64,000 bases of DNA from a bacterium BMS3Bbin08 (GCA_002897775.1 BDTR01000045.1:1-64000), one strand, 5' to 3'; shown: positions 19,575 through 29,802, numbered from the stretch's first letter. Notes: generated by a model from the letters alone, not told the origin. Translations and numbers: made by a program.

Positions 19575-21545
19575 TTAAAGTAAGTTGATCGGGTCTACGT
19601 CAACATCTATCCGCACATTTTTGACATCTCTGATCTGTTCGAGGATACTGCCTGCCGCCTGCCTGAGAGTTTTCGAGCGTTTGCCTTTCAGGATGAGATG
19701 CCATCTCCATAAGTTCCTGATCTTTTCGATCGGCGCCGGCGCCGGCCCGAGAATTTCCACGCCCTGGGCTGCCGAGCGTTTTATTTTTCCGGTGATCTCC
19801 TTTATGACCTTTTTCGCGGCGTCCCTGGTCCTGAAGCTGAGGATAATTCTTATCAATCTGCTGAACGGCGGATAGGCAAGTTCTCTCCTGAGTTCCATTT
19901 CCTTTTTATAAAAGCCGGCATAGTCGTGTCCTTTTACATAGTCGAAAACATAGTGACCGGGTTCATAGCTCTGGATGTACGCCCTGCCCGGGAAGTCGCC
20001 CCGCCCCGCCCTTCCGGCAAGCTGGGTAAAGAGCTGGAACGCCCTTTCAGCGGACCTGAAGTCCGGAAGGTTCAGCGCGATGTCCGCGGACACGATCGCC
20101 GACAGGGTAACATCAGGGAAATGATGACCCTTGGCAACCATCTGGGTGCCCAGGAGCGCGTCGATCTTTTTATTTTCCATATCTTTCACTATCCGGTAAT
20201 GAGAAAGTTTTTTTCTGGTTGTGTCCCTGTCCATCCTTTGCAGGGTAAGTTCCGGGATCAACGCGCACAGCTCTTCTTCGACCCGCTGGGTGCCGGTACC
20301 CAGATACTTTCTTTTGCTTCCGCCGCATTTCGGGCACAGGTCCCCGGGCTTCAGGTATGAGCCGCAATAATGGCAGTTCAGGGTCTTTGTGTCCTTATGG
20401 AAAGTGAGCGTGATACTGCAGGCAGGGCACTTGTATGTATGGCCGCAGTCCACACACATGAGAAAAGGCGAGTAACCCCTCCTGTTAAGCAGAATAAGCG
20501 ACTGGTGGCCGTTCGAAAGGTTCTCTTTCAGGGCATCGAGGAACCTGTTTGAAAATGACCACGTTTTTTTGTCTGCCTCTGTCATGTCTATGATCTCAAC
20601 GCGGGGGAGCGGTTTTTTGTCTATCCTGTGCTCCAGCCTCAGATATGAGAACCTGCCTTTCCCGGCATTGTAAAAGGTCTCGATCGAGGGAGTGGCCGAG
20701 CCGAGGATCACTTTCGCGTTCTCAAGTTTTGCCCTTGCCAGAGCTACATCCCGCGCATTGTACCTCAGTCCTTCAAACTGTTTGTACGATGCTTCCTGCT
20801 CTTCGTCAACAACTATGAGCCCCAGTTTTATGAACGGCGCGAACACAGCGCTTCTTACACCCAGGGCAACTTTAATTTCACCGTTCCTGATCTTTTTCCA
20901 CTGAGCGATCCTTTCCCCGGCTGAGAGCCCGCTGTGCAGAAAAGCTGTCTTCCCGGGAAAACGGCTTTGAAACCTGTCGATCATCTGGGCGGTAAGGGCT
21001 ATTTCGGGCACCAGCACGATCGCCTCACGGTCTTCAGGAAGAGCTTCAACGGCCCTCAGGTATACCTCGGTCTTTCCGCTGCCGGTTACTCCATGAAGCA
21101 GAAAAACGCCTGACGCGGTCCTGTTTATTTCAGATAATGCTTCTTTCTGCTCACGCATGAGATCGAACGCTTTTGCGGACCTGATGCCGCTGTCATATGT
21201 GATCCTGCTCTTCCCGCTTTTTTTCCCTTCCAGCACACCTGATGGAACGGCGTTTTTCAGAGCTAGCCCTGAAGTTGACATGTAATACTGGCCTGTCCAT
21301 TTGATCAGCTTAAGCAGATTTTCAGGGACCAGGGGTTCCGGGTCCAGAAGGGCCTTTATCGGTCTTAAAGTGATCTTTTTGTCAGCCGGCCTGACAGCGT
21401 TAGAACCCGTCACTATCCCTACCCTCTCCTTTTTCCTGAAAGGGGCGAGTACGCGCGAGCCGGGCGCGATAGCAGATATGAACTCTTCCGGTACAAGATA
21501 AGTGAATGACCCGGCGTTTATGGGGAACAGGACATTAACCAGCAT
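19575..21545 (-). CDS. priA: Primosomal protein N' (PriA helicase)
   Basis: PriA restarts stalled replication forks by loading DnaB. The 656-aa protein has an N-terminal DNA-binding region, a DEAH-type helicase core with Walker A HGVTGSGKTEVYLRA and motif II VVDEEQE, a zinc-binding insert with repeated CxxC pairs (CVDCGH, CPAC, CHYC, CPKC) and the helicase C-terminal half (LGTQMVAKGHHFPDVTL). It is somewhat shorter than the 732-aa E. coli protein, mostly in the N-terminal region. It converges on ribF. Confidence 0.94.
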   Translation of the reverse strand: MLVNVLFPINAGSFTYLVPEEFISAIAPGSRVLAPFRKKERVGIVTGSNAVRPADKKITLRPIKALLDPEPLVPENLLKLIKWTGQYYMSTSGLALKNAVPSGVLEGKKSGKSRITYDSGIRSAKAFDLMREQKEALSEINRTASGVFLLHGVTGSGKTEVYLRAVEALPEDREAIVLVPEIALTAQMIDRFQSRFPGKTAFLHSGLSAGERIAQWKKIRNGEIKVALGVRSAVFAPFIKLGLIVVDEEQEASYKQFEGLRYNARDVALARAKLENAKVILGSATPSIETFYNAGKGRFSYLRLEHRIDKKPLPRVEIIDMTEADKKTWSFSNRFLDALKENLSNGHQSLILLNRRGYSPFLMCVDCGHTYKCPACSITLTFHKDTKTLNCHYCGSYLKPGDLCPKCGGSKRKYLGTGTQRVEEELCALIPELTLQRMDRDTTRKKLSHYRIVKDMENKKIDALLGTQMVAKGHHFPDVTLSAIVSADIALNLPDFRSAERAFQLFTQLAGRAGRGDFPGRAYIQSYEPGHYVFDYVKGHDYAGFYKKEMELRRELAYPPFSRLIRIILSFRTRDAAKKVIKEITGKIKRSAAQGVEILGPAPAPIEKIRNLWRWHLILKGKRSKTLRQAAGSILEQIRDVKNVRIDVDVDPINLL

Positions 21546-21560
21546 AATTTCTCTTTATTT

Positions 21561-24221
21561 TTAATAACCAATAACAGTTTTTTTTCTGAAGCACCATTTC
21601 TCTGTCTCGACTGCAAAGAACACGACAGATGCGAGTGTTAGAGTAATAAAAAGTTCATCTAAGCTAAGGGGGGCAGTTTTAAAGATTGGATTCAGGACAG
21701 GAACATATATTGTTGCCATTTGGAGAGCAAAGGTTAGTATGACTGCGCCGAGAAGGGTCTTATTGGAAAATAACCCTATCTTAAACAGAGACTCCCTGTC
21801 TGTCCTTACGGCAAGCACATGTCCCATCTGACTAAGACATAGCACAGTGAAGACCATAGTCTGCCAGTGTGCCTGATCATATCCATTATTAATAGACCAT
21901 GCCTGAGTGAATATTGATATGCCGCCCATAAGAAGACCAACCCACATAATGTGAACAGCCATACCATGCGCGAAGATACTCTCCTGCGGGTGCCGTGGTG
22001 GTCTCTTCATTATCCCTTTCTCTTCAGGCTCTACGGTTAATGCCAGACCTGGAAGCCCGTCTGTAACAAGATTGATCCACAAGATATGGATAGGTAGAAG
22101 CGGGATGGGAAGTCCTAAAAATGGAGCAAGAAAGATAGTCCATATCTCACCTGAGTTGCTTGTCATAGTGTATTTTATGAACTTGCGGATATTGTCAAAT
22201 ATTCGTCTTCCTTCCTTCACGGCCTTTACAATGGTAGCGAAGTTGTCATCAAGGAGTATCATATGCGACGCCTCTTTTGATACGTCTGTACCTGTAATTC
22301 CCATGGCTATGCCTATGTCCGCCCTTTTCAGGGCAGGCGCGTCATTGACGCCGTCACCTGTCATGGCTACGAACTCTCCCTTGTCCTGCAGGGCCTTGAC
22401 TATTTTGATCTTTTGCTCGGGAACGACCCTGGCGTAAACACTTATTGTCTCTACCTGTGCTTCAAACTCTTCGAGAGAAAGTTTGTCCAGCTCCGGGCCG
22501 GTGATCATTCCTCTGTTATCCGCTATTCCCAGCCTGACGGCAATATTCCTGGCGGTCAACGGGTGGTCTCCGGTGATCATTACGGGCTTTATGCCGGCGG
22601 TTTTACACATGGCAACAGCCTGTTTTGCCTCTTCTCTCGGAGGGTCCATCATGCCCGCGAGGCCTATTATGGTCAGGTCTTTTTCAACTGATCGGGGCGT
22701 CAGGTCATCAGGAAGTCTGTCCCACCTCCTCATTGTGAACGCCAGGGTCCTCAGGCCGTCGTCAGCCATCTTCTCGTTTGCCGTATTAAGGTCTTTGCCG
22801 CCTGGTCCATTAAGTTCAATGAACTTGCCTGAATCCGGCATCATACCTGAAGACCTGTCAACTATGGATTCAAAGGCGCCTTTGGTATAAGAGATTATTC
22901 CGCCTTCAGGGGTCCTGTGAAAAGTGGTCATGCATTTCCTGTGGGAATCGAACGGGATCTCGGCGATCCGGGGGAATTCTTTTTCCAGCGCGGGTTTATT
23001 AAAACCACGGGCATCGGCAATTTCATAAAGCGCTGTTTCAGTAGGATCACCTATAACAACTCTGTCCTTATTCAAAACAGCGTCATTACTGAGCGCCATG
23101 GCCATCATTAGTAAAGGAAGAGGTTGAGAGGTTGAGAGGCTCTTATCTTCTAAACTTCTTATCTTCTCATCTTCTGTCTTAAGTAATTGTCCGTCAACGT
23201 ATATCTCTTCGACGGTCATTTTATTCAGCGTAAGCGTGCCGGTCTTGTCAGAGCATATATATGTGACAGAGCCCAGGGTCTCAACAGCAGGGAGTTTTCT
23301 TATCAGGGCGTTCTGCCGGACCATTTTTTTCGCGCCGATCGCCAGAGATATAGTGACGACCGCGGGCAGTGCCTCCGGAATAGCGGCAACTGCAAGGCTT
23401 ATGGCGGTCAGGAACATCAGGAGGAGGCCCTCACCTCTTAACAGACCTGTTATCAATACGATCGCGCAGATCGCTAAAACAGCTACGGCAAGCCGCTGAC
23501 CGAACTTCGCGAGTCTCTTCTGAAGAGGAGTTTTAACTTCTTCTTCTTCCAGAAGAAGCGTTGCTATTTTGCCGAGTTCTGTGTTCATACCGGTTTCAAC
23601 TACGATCCCGGTACTTCTTCCGTATGTTACAGTGGTGCCCTTGTAAGCGGAATTTTTTCTGTCCCCAAGGGGGACCGGCTCTTTGTCAAGGGTGCCGCTG
23701 TTTTTTTCAGCAGGTACTGACTCTCCGGTGAGAGCCGCCTCATCGACCTTTAACTGAGCGGTTTCGATCAGCCTGAGATCCGCGGGGACGATCCTGCCCG
23801 CCTCAAGCAGTACAATATCTCCCGGAACCAGCTCAGAGGCGGGGATGGTCGCGGGTTTTCCTTCTCTCAGGACAACGGCCGCTGGCGCGGCCATTTGCTT
23901 AAGGGCCATCATGGCCTTTTCCGCCCGGTATTCCTGAACAAATCCGATGACCGCGTTCAGAATAACGATCACGACTATGGCAAGCGTATCCACCATTTCG
24001 CCCATCAGTCCCGACACGATCGCGGCGGCGATCAGTACCATTATCATGAAGTCCCTGAACTGGTCAAGTAACATCATCAGGAGACTTCTCTTTTTGGCTT
24101 CTTTTAGTTCGTTGGGACCGTGCGCGGCAAGGCGTTTTTTTGCCTCGTCTTCAGAAAGTCCCTTGCCGGAGGAATTCAGGTGATCAATAACCGTATCGAT
24201 GTCGTTGAGATAATATTTCAT
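21561..24221 (-). CDS. Calcium-type cation-transporting P-type ATPase
   Basis: The 886-aa membrane pump has an N-terminal cation-ATPase domain (residues 1-60), actuator motif LTGESVPAEK, phosphorylation motif CSDKTGTLTLNKM, nucleotide domain, hinge TGDGVNDAPALKRADIG, and about ten membrane helices including PEALPAVVTI in M4 and the N-x-V-D-type M6 segment LWINLVTDGLPG. These fit P2A (SERCA/PMR1-like) Ca2+ or Mn2+ export. An in-frame segment around KTEDEKIRSLEDKSLSTS is encoded by an octamer array (23121-23184) and looks inserted. A collapsed second copy lies just upstream. Confidence 0.88.
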   Translation of the reverse strand: MKYYLNDIDTVIDHLNSSGKGLSEDEAKKRLAAHGPNELKEAKKRSLLMMLLDQFRDFMIMVLIAAAIVSGLMGEMVDTLAIVVIVILNAVIGFVQEYRAEKAMMALKQMAAPAAVVLREGKPATIPASELVPGDIVLLEAGRIVPADLRLIETAQLKVDEAALTGESVPAEKNSGTLDKEPVPLGDRKNSAYKGTTVTYGRSTGIVVETGMNTELGKIATLLLEEEEVKTPLQKRLAKFGQRLAVAVLAICAIVLITGLLRGEGLLLMFLTAISLAVAAIPEALPAVVTISLAIGAKKMVRQNALIRKLPAVETLGSVTYICSDKTGTLTLNKMTVEEIYVDGQLLKTEDEKIRSLEDKSLSTSQPLPLLMMAMALSNDAVLNKDRVVIGDPTETALYEIADARGFNKPALEKEFPRIAEIPFDSHRKCMTTFHRTPEGGIISYTKGAFESIVDRSSGMMPDSGKFIELNGPGGKDLNTANEKMADDGLRTLAFTMRRWDRLPDDLTPRSVEKDLTIIGLAGMMDPPREEAKQAVAMCKTAGIKPVMITGDHPLTARNIAVRLGIADNRGMITGPELDKLSLEEFEAQVETISVYARVVPEQKIKIVKALQDKGEFVAMTGDGVNDAPALKRADIGIAMGITGTDVSKEASHMILLDDNFATIVKAVKEGRRIFDNIRKFIKYTMTSNSGEIWTIFLAPFLGLPIPLLPIHILWINLVTDGLPGLALTVEPEEKGIMKRPPRHPQESIFAHGMAVHIMWVGLLMGGISIFTQAWSINNGYDQAHWQTMVFTVLCLSQMGHVLAVRTDRESLFKIGLFSNKTLLGAVILTFALQMATIYVPVLNPIFKTAPLSLDELFITLTLASVVFFAVETEKWCFRKKTVIGY
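23121..23184. repeat. Eight octamers inside the P-type ATPase gene
   Basis: On the plus strand the units are AGGTTGAG twice, AGGCTCTT, ATCTTCTA, AACTTCTT, ATCTTCTC, ATCTTCTG and TCTTAAGT. The array encodes a hydrophilic loop between the phosphorylation motif and the nucleotide-binding domain, without breaking the frame. Confidence 0.75.
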
Positions 24222-24266
24222 TAGTAATGTTCCTTACCGTCTGAGCGAAAAACGCGGATCCGGGGA

Positions 24267-24501
24267 TCAGGCCCGGCGTCTTAACCACTTATCTATTTCA
24301 ACAAAGATCATAACAGTAACTGATACTATAGCGATCTCCGCCCATTCAGCCATTGTAAGCGGCACTGTCCTGAATACCCACTGCATGGCAGGTACATATA
24401 ATACGGCAAGCTGAGCGAAAAATGCGGCTGTCATCGAATAAAAAAGAAGAGGTCCGGAACTTATCAAATATTTCTTTTATGCCGAGCTGGTACCAGTTCA
24501 T
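24267..24501 (-). pseudogene. Collapsed remnant of a second P-type ATPase (ends only)
   Basis: From an ATG at 24501 the minus strand reads MNWYQLGIKEIFDKF, a typical start of Ca2+-type P-type ATPases. After about 16-17 codons the reading is out of frame with a 66-codon segment (24267-24467). That segment matches the family's C-terminal helices: AVLYVPAMQWVFRTVPL and FVEIDKWLRRR parallel ATIYVPVLNPIFKTAPL and AVETEKWCFRKK of the intact neighbour. The whole middle has been deleted, leaving both ends joined by a frameshift. A functional product is very unlikely. Confidence 0.75.
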
Positions 24502-24841
24502 GACGCCGGGGAGCTATATAAAATATCCTAATACGTGTTTAGAATTGTTTGACACTAAAGTCGACTCTATGCTAAAGTTTTAATTCGAAAATTCTCCCGG
24601 AACATATTGATAATTAACCGTAAAAACATAGAAAATTCACTTAGAAACATACAACCGGAACTATAATAATATACTATATTTTTTTAAGCGCGTATAGGGA
24701 GGATGAAATTTCTGACCTTCGGGCTGTACTCTAACATCCCTCTGTCATAATTATTGCTCAATGGCTATGCCGTGTTTAATGTTTCAGGGCAGGGTCCCCG
24801 CACTTTGGGATCCGACTCCTTAAGAAAGAAGAGCGCTGATC
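24502..24841. other. 340-nt leader/promoter region before the formate dehydrogenase operon
   Basis: The region is AT-rich up to about 24690 and contains TATAAT at 24662-24667, though no good -35 box at normal spacing. Further on, AGGGA (near 24698) can pair with TCCCT (near 24738). GGGTCCC (24792-24798) pairs with GGGATCC (24807-24813) just upstream of the first gene. No molybdenum-cofactor, tetrahydrofolate or other riboswitch consensus could be matched by eye. No small ORF is convincing. Confidence 0.4.
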
Positions 24842-25315
24842 ATGGAGATAACTTCAAACGTTGAAAAAACTTTAAACAGGATTCTCAAAGACTTCTCCGC
24901 GGAGGAAGGGAACATAATTTCCCTGCTTCAGCTTATTCAGGACGAGTTCGGCTATATTCCTGAAAGCACTGTCGGCTGGTTCTCCGGGAGGCTCGATATA
25001 CCTGAAAGCCGTTTCTATGGGATAGCTACATTTTACGCGCGATTCTATCAGAAAGAACGGGGTAAAAACATTATCACAGCCTGCTGCGGAACAGCGTGCC
25101 ATGTAAAAGGAGCGGACCGAGTTATAAACGCGGCCCGGATCGAACTTGGACTTGCCGAAGGCGAAAACACAACAGATGACATGGACTTTACCCTTGAACA
25201 GGTAGCGTGCGTCGGCGCCTGCAGCATAGCTCCGGTGGTCATAATCAATAAAAAGGTCTATGGCAGGCAGACCTCAGGCAGACTGACGAGGGAAATAAAG
25301 GCGCTTAAAAAATAA
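24842..25315 (+). CDS. NuoE-like [2Fe-2S] subunit of NAD-linked formate dehydrogenase
   Basis: The 157-aa protein matches the 24-kDa NuoE/HoxE family. The thioredoxin-like [2Fe-2S] ligands are visible as CCGTACH (about 80-86) and CVGAC (about 120-124), and the N-terminal helix region carries LLQLIQDEFGYIP and FYGIATFY. Such subunits pair with a NuoF-like flavoprotein to pass electrons between NAD(H) and a partner enzyme. The stop is adjacent to the next ATG, so it is coupled to the NuoF-like gene and then to formate dehydrogenase. Confidence 0.92.
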   Translation: MEITSNVEKTLNRILKDFSAEEGNIISLLQLIQDEFGYIPESTVGWFSGRLDIPESRFYGIATFYARFYQKERGKNIITACCGTACHVKGADRVINAARIELGLAEGENTTDDMDFTLEQVACVGACSIAPVVIINKKVYGRQTSGRLTREIKALKK

Positions 25316-27096
25316 TGAAGACAAATAAATTGGAGATAATGGTCTGCATGGGTACGGGAGGCATAGCCGCCGGCGGGACAGAGGTCCTGTCGGCTTTTGA
25401 ATCGGCCATTAAAAAGCTGAAAATACCCGCCAAACTGAAAAAGGGATGCTCTGTCCACAAGGTGGGCTGCCGCGGCCTGTGTGCCAGGGACGTCCTGGTG
25501 GATATAATAATCAAGGAAAAGAAATCCACTTATCAGTACATAAAGCCTGATATGGTGCAGCGCATAGTTGATGAGCACATAGTCGGGAATCAGCCGGTGG
25601 CGGACTGGCTGGCAACTGAAGACTATCACAATTTCCATGAAAAGCAGGTAAAGGTCGTTCTTTCGGACTGCGGCAATATCAACCCTGAGAGCATCGACGC
25701 CTATTTTGCCGTGAACGGCTACGAGGCCGCTAAAAAGGTCCTGACCTTGATGAGCCGGCAAGATGTCATAGAAGAGATAAAAAGATCCGGTCTAAGGGGA
25801 CGCGGCGGCGCGGGATTTCCAACAGGCGTTAAGTGGGAAATATGCGGCGGCGTGAAAAACGCGCAGAAATATATTATCTGCAATGCTGATGAAGGCGACC
25901 CGGGCGCGTTTATGGACAGGGCCATTATCGAAGGCAATCCCCATTCTGTTATTGAAGGGATGATCATCGGCGCCTATGCCATTGGCGCCGGCAAGGGATA
26001 TGTCTACATACGTGCCGAGTACCCGCTGGCGGTGGAAAGGCTCAGGAAGGCCCTGGAGGACGCGGGAAAAAAGAACCTGCTTGGCAAAAAGATCCTTAAG
26101 ACCGGGTTCAGCTTTGACATAAAAGTGAAGCTCGGCGCTGGCGCCTTTGTCTGCGGAGAGGAGACCGCGTTAATCGTGTCGATCGAAGGACAGCGCGGCA
26201 TGCCAAGGGCAAAGCCTCCTTTTCCCGTTCACAGCGGATTATGGGGAAAGCCGACCGTAATAAACAATGTTGAGACTCTTGCCAATATTCCGCATATCAT
26301 CAGGAAAGGTCCGGACTGGTTTGCCTCGTTCGGGACCGAAAAAAGCAGGGGCACAAAGGTTTTTGCCCTTACCGGCAAGGTAAAAAATACAGGGCTTATA
26401 GAAGTCCCGATGGGTATTTCACTGAAAGAGATAATCTATGACATCGGCGGGGGGATGGACAAGGGAAGGGATTTCAAGGCTGTTCAGACCGGAGGACCAT
26501 CCGGCGGCTGCATAACCGCTGACCTTCTTGATATTAATGTTGATTACGAGTCACTTGCCAAGGTCGGATCGATCGTGGGTTCGGGCGGCATGGTCGTTCT
26601 GGATGACACGGACTGCATGGTCAGTATTGCCAGGTTCTTTCTGGAATTCACGCAGGTGGAGTCCTGCGGCAAGTGTGTACCCTGCAGGATTGGAACAAAG
26701 AGGCTCCTTGAGATCCTTGACAGAATAACGGCGGGCAAGGGAAAAGAAGGCGATATCGAACTCCTTGAAGAACTTGGAAAGGATATTAAGGCTTCTTCGC
26801 TTTGCGGTCTTGGACAGACGGCGCCCAATCCGGTACTGAGCACGATTAAATATTTCAGGCCTGAATACGAAGCGCACATCAGGGACATGAAATGTCCGGC
26901 CGCTGTCTGCAAAGAACTTATAGAGTTTACGATTCTGGAAGAACTCTGCAAAGGATGCGGCGCGTGCGTCAGGGCGTGTCCCGCGAACGCTATTAAAGGA
27001 GAGAAAAAGAAACCGCACACCCTGTCATCGGAATTATGCGTCAAATGCGGTTCCTGCTTTGATGTTTGCAAGTTCGGTGCTGTTAAAAAGGAGTAA
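25315..27096 (+). CDS. NuoF-like NAD(H)/FMN flavoprotein subunit of formate dehydrogenase
   Basis: The 593-aa protein has an N-terminal thioredoxin-like domain (CMGTGGIAAGG and VGCRGLCARD, about 11-58), then the NuoF core with the NADH/FMN loop RGRGGAGFPTG near 162 and NADEGDPGAF. Next is the SLBB domain, the [4Fe-4S] site ESCGKCVPCRIG near 450, and a C-terminal ferredoxin with two clusters (CKGCGACVRACP and CVKCGSCFDVC). This is the layout of HydB/HytB-like subunits in NAD-linked formate dehydrogenases and hydrogenases. It lies 12 nt before fdhA. Whether the complex bifurcates electrons cannot be told from sequence alone. Confidence 0.92.
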   Translation: MKTNKLEIMVCMGTGGIAAGGTEVLSAFESAIKKLKIPAKLKKGCSVHKVGCRGLCARDVLVDIIIKEKKSTYQYIKPDMVQRIVDEHIVGNQPVADWLATEDYHNFHEKQVKVVLSDCGNINPESIDAYFAVNGYEAAKKVLTLMSRQDVIEEIKRSGLRGRGGAGFPTGVKWEICGGVKNAQKYIICNADEGDPGAFMDRAIIEGNPHSVIEGMIIGAYAIGAGKGYVYIRAEYPLAVERLRKALEDAGKKNLLGKKILKTGFSFDIKVKLGAGAFVCGEETALIVSIEGQRGMPRAKPPFPVHSGLWGKPTVINNVETLANIPHIIRKGPDWFASFGTEKSRGTKVFALTGKVKNTGLIEVPMGISLKEIIYDIGGGMDKGRDFKAVQTGGPSGGCITADLLDINVDYESLAKVGSIVGSGGMVVLDDTDCMVSIARFFLEFTQVESCGKCVPCRIGTKRLLEILDRITAGKGKEGDIELLEELGKDIKASSLCGLGQTAPNPVLSTIKYFRPEYEAHIRDMKCPAAVCKELIEFTILEELCKGCGACVRACPANAIKGEKKKPHTLSSELCVKCGSCFDVCKFGAVKKE

Positions 27097-27108
27097 GGAG
27101 CGTTAAAC

Positions 27109-29802
27109 ATGATAAACGTTACCATAGACGGCATTAAAACCTCGGTCCATAGAGACACGTCGGTACTTGACGCCGCAAAGCAGTGCGATATCACCATACC
27201 TACGTTATGCCACCATCCAAAACTTACGCCTTATGGCGGATGCAGGCTGTGCATTGTTGAGATCAAAGGCATAAACAGGCCGGTAACCGCGTGTACTACG
27301 CCTGTCAGCGAAGGCATGGAGGTGACCACCTCAAGCCCTGTTCTTGAGAAATTGAGAAGGACGACCCTTGAGCTGATATTATCGGACCATCCGAACGACT
27401 GCATGGTGTGCGAGAAAGCCGGGGACTGTACCTTGCAGGAACTGGCCTATTTTTACGGTATAAAAGAGAACAGGTTCGCAGGAGAGAGAAGGGTTTATGA
27501 AAAAAGGGACGGGAACCCGCTTATTGAAAGGGATATGGAGAAGTGCATTCTCTGCAATAAATGCGTAAGGGTATGTGACGAGGTGCAGGGGGTTTCCGCC
27601 ATTGACATCGCTTACAGGGGATTTAGATCAAAGGTTTGCCCGCCCTATGAAAGGGACCTTGACTGCGAGTTCTGCGGCCAGTGCATACGGGTATGCCCCA
27701 CAGGCGCCCTGACAGGCAGGATGTGGTCCCTGAAAGGCAGACAGAAGGATATCAGGGAAGTGGACACAATATGTCCGTACTGCGGGTGTGGATGCAACAT
27801 TACTCTTGATATAAGGAAAAACGAGATAGTAAGAGTGACGTCTAAAGAGGACACAATTAACGAAGGCTGGCTCTGCTCAAAAGGCACCTTCGGGTATAAG
27901 TTCCTGAATGATCCCGCGAGGCTGACAAAACCGCTTATAAAATACAAAGGCAAGTTCAGGGAATCGACATGGGAAGAGGCCCTGGGCCTTGTGGCAAAAA
28001 AGCTTTTGAAGACAAAAGAAAAACACGGGCCTGATTCCATTGCCGGCCTTGCTTCCGCCAGGTGTACTTCTGAAGAAAACTATCTCTTCCAGAAGTTCAT
28101 GAGAGCGGTGATCAAGACCAATAATGTCGATCACTGCGCGCGTCTTTGACACAGCGCGACCGTGGCCGGTCTGGCCGCAGTATTCGGTTCAGGAGCAATG
28201 ACCAACTCTATCCCTGAGATAGAGAACAATGACGTACTTTTTGTTATAGGCTCCAATACCACTGAAACGCATCCTATTATCGGTCTCAGGATGAAAAAGG
28301 CGGTCAGAAAAGAAGCAAAACTGATCGTCGCGGACCCGAGGAAGATCGATCTGGTCAGGCACTCGCATTTATGGCTCCGGCAAAAACCCGGCACTGATGT
28401 GGTATTGCTACACGCTATCATGCATGTGATTCTTGAACAGAACCTGATCGACAGGGTGTTCATATTAAGCAGGACAGAGGGGTTTGAAACGTTCAGGGAA
28501 GGCCTCAGGAAATACACGCCGGAGTACGCGGAAAAGATCACGGGTGTTCCCGCGCGGGATATAATCAGGGCCGCGATGTTATACGCCAGGGCCAAGAGGC
28601 CCGGGATATATTACACCATGGGAATTACCCAGCACTCTCACGGAACGGACAATGTGTATTCCATAGCGAACCTCGCGCTTATGACAGGCAACCTTGGCAT
28701 GGAGAGCACAGGCGTTAATCCCCTTCGTGGACAGAACAACGTGCAGGGGGCGACGGACATGGGCTGCATACCAGATCAATATCCGGGGTATCAGAGGGTG
28801 GATCTGCCTGCCATCAGAGAGAAGTTTGAAAAGGCGTGGGAAGTAACGCTGTCGGACAAGGACGGAATTACCGCCACGGAAATGACGGACCGCTGCCTTG
28901 ACGGCAAGATAAAGGCGATGTACATAATGGGAGAGAACCCGGCCCTGAGCGACCCTGATATCAATCATACTGTAAAGGCTTTAAAGAAACTGGATTTCCT
29001 GGTTGTCCAGGATATATTCCTTACTGATACCGCTGAGCTGGCGGATGTGGTACTGCCGGCCGCGGCCTTTGCCGAAAAGGACGGCACATTTACAAACACC
29101 GAAAGAAGGGTTCAGCGGGTCAGGAAAGCGCTTGATCCCCCGGGTGAGGCAAAAGAGGATTCGCGGATAATAATGGAGCTCAGCGAAAGGCTGGGTTACC
29201 CCATGAGATATAACTCCATGGAAGAGGTCTTTCAGGAAGTCGCCGGGCTCTGGCAGGCAGTCGCCGGGATTACATACGGCAGGATAGAAAAACAGGGACT
29301 CCAGTGGCCATGCCCCACCCTTGAACATCCCGGCACCCCGTATCTTTTTAAAGGCGGATTCCCGAGGCACAAGGCTGCTTTCAGCATGGTAGAATACAAA
29401 CCATCCAGGGAGTTGCCTGACAGGCAATACCCGTTCATGCTTTCAACCGGCAGACACCTGTTCCATTACCACACAGGCACAATGATAAGAGCAGGTGACG
29501 CCTTAAACAGCGTCGCGGCTGAGGCCTATTTTGAACTGAACTCCTACGATGCCGGCAAGCTGGGCGTCACAGGCGGCCAGAAAGTGAAGATATCCTCCAG
29601 AAGGGGCTCAATCAAAATAAAGGCAAAACTTTCCGAAAGAGTTGAAAAGGGAAGAGTATTTATTCCTTTTCATTACAGGGAGGCTGCCGCTAATATTTTA
29701 ACCAATACCGCGCTTGACCCGGTCAGCAAGATCCCTGAGTTAAAGGTATGCGCGGTTAAGATAGAAAAAATCACGAAACGCGGACGGCCGCGGATCAAAT
29801 GA
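27109..29802 (+). CDS. fdhA: Selenocysteine formate dehydrogenase catalytic subunit with NuoG-like N-terminus
   Basis: The frame runs 897 codons if the TGA at 28147-28149 is read as selenocysteine (residue 347). The context CARL-Sec-HSATVAG is the molybdopterin/tungsten active site known from FdhF. N-terminal domains: [2Fe-2S] (CDITIPTLCHH; CRLC), His-Cys3 cluster (HPNDCMVCEKAGDC), two ferredoxin clusters (CILCNKCVRVC, CEFCGQCIRVC), then the catalytic-domain cluster CPYCGCGCN. The C-terminal MopB-binding domain ends the protein. It would reduce CO2 to formate, the first methyl-branch step, with NuoE/F-like partners encoded upstream. SelA/B/C are not in the window but are required. Confidence 0.93.
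28147..28178 (+). promoter_or_regulatory. UGA selenocysteine codon and bacterial SECIS hairpin
   Basis: The TGA at 28147-28149 is followed by GTGGCC (28162-28167), loop GGTCT (28168-28172) and GGCCGC (28173-28178), a six-base-pair stem. The conserved loop G is 19 nt past the TGA. Spacing and the GGTCT loop match the E. coli fdhF SECIS bound by SelB. Confidence 0.9.

Noticed and set aside
24502-24841. Molybdenum-cofactor or tetrahydrofolate riboswitch before fdh
   Set aside because: Only two simple hairpins are seen; the conserved loop sequences of those riboswitches could not be matched by eye.
25258-25761. Antisense ORFs opposite the nuoF-like gene, accC, priA and others
   Set aside because: They mirror strongly supported genes, lack ribosome-binding sites and show no domain resemblance.
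28147-28149. TGA splitting fdhA into two genes or a nonsense mutation
   Set aside because: Flanking residues match the Sec site of formate dehydrogenases and a SECIS hairpin follows at correct distance.
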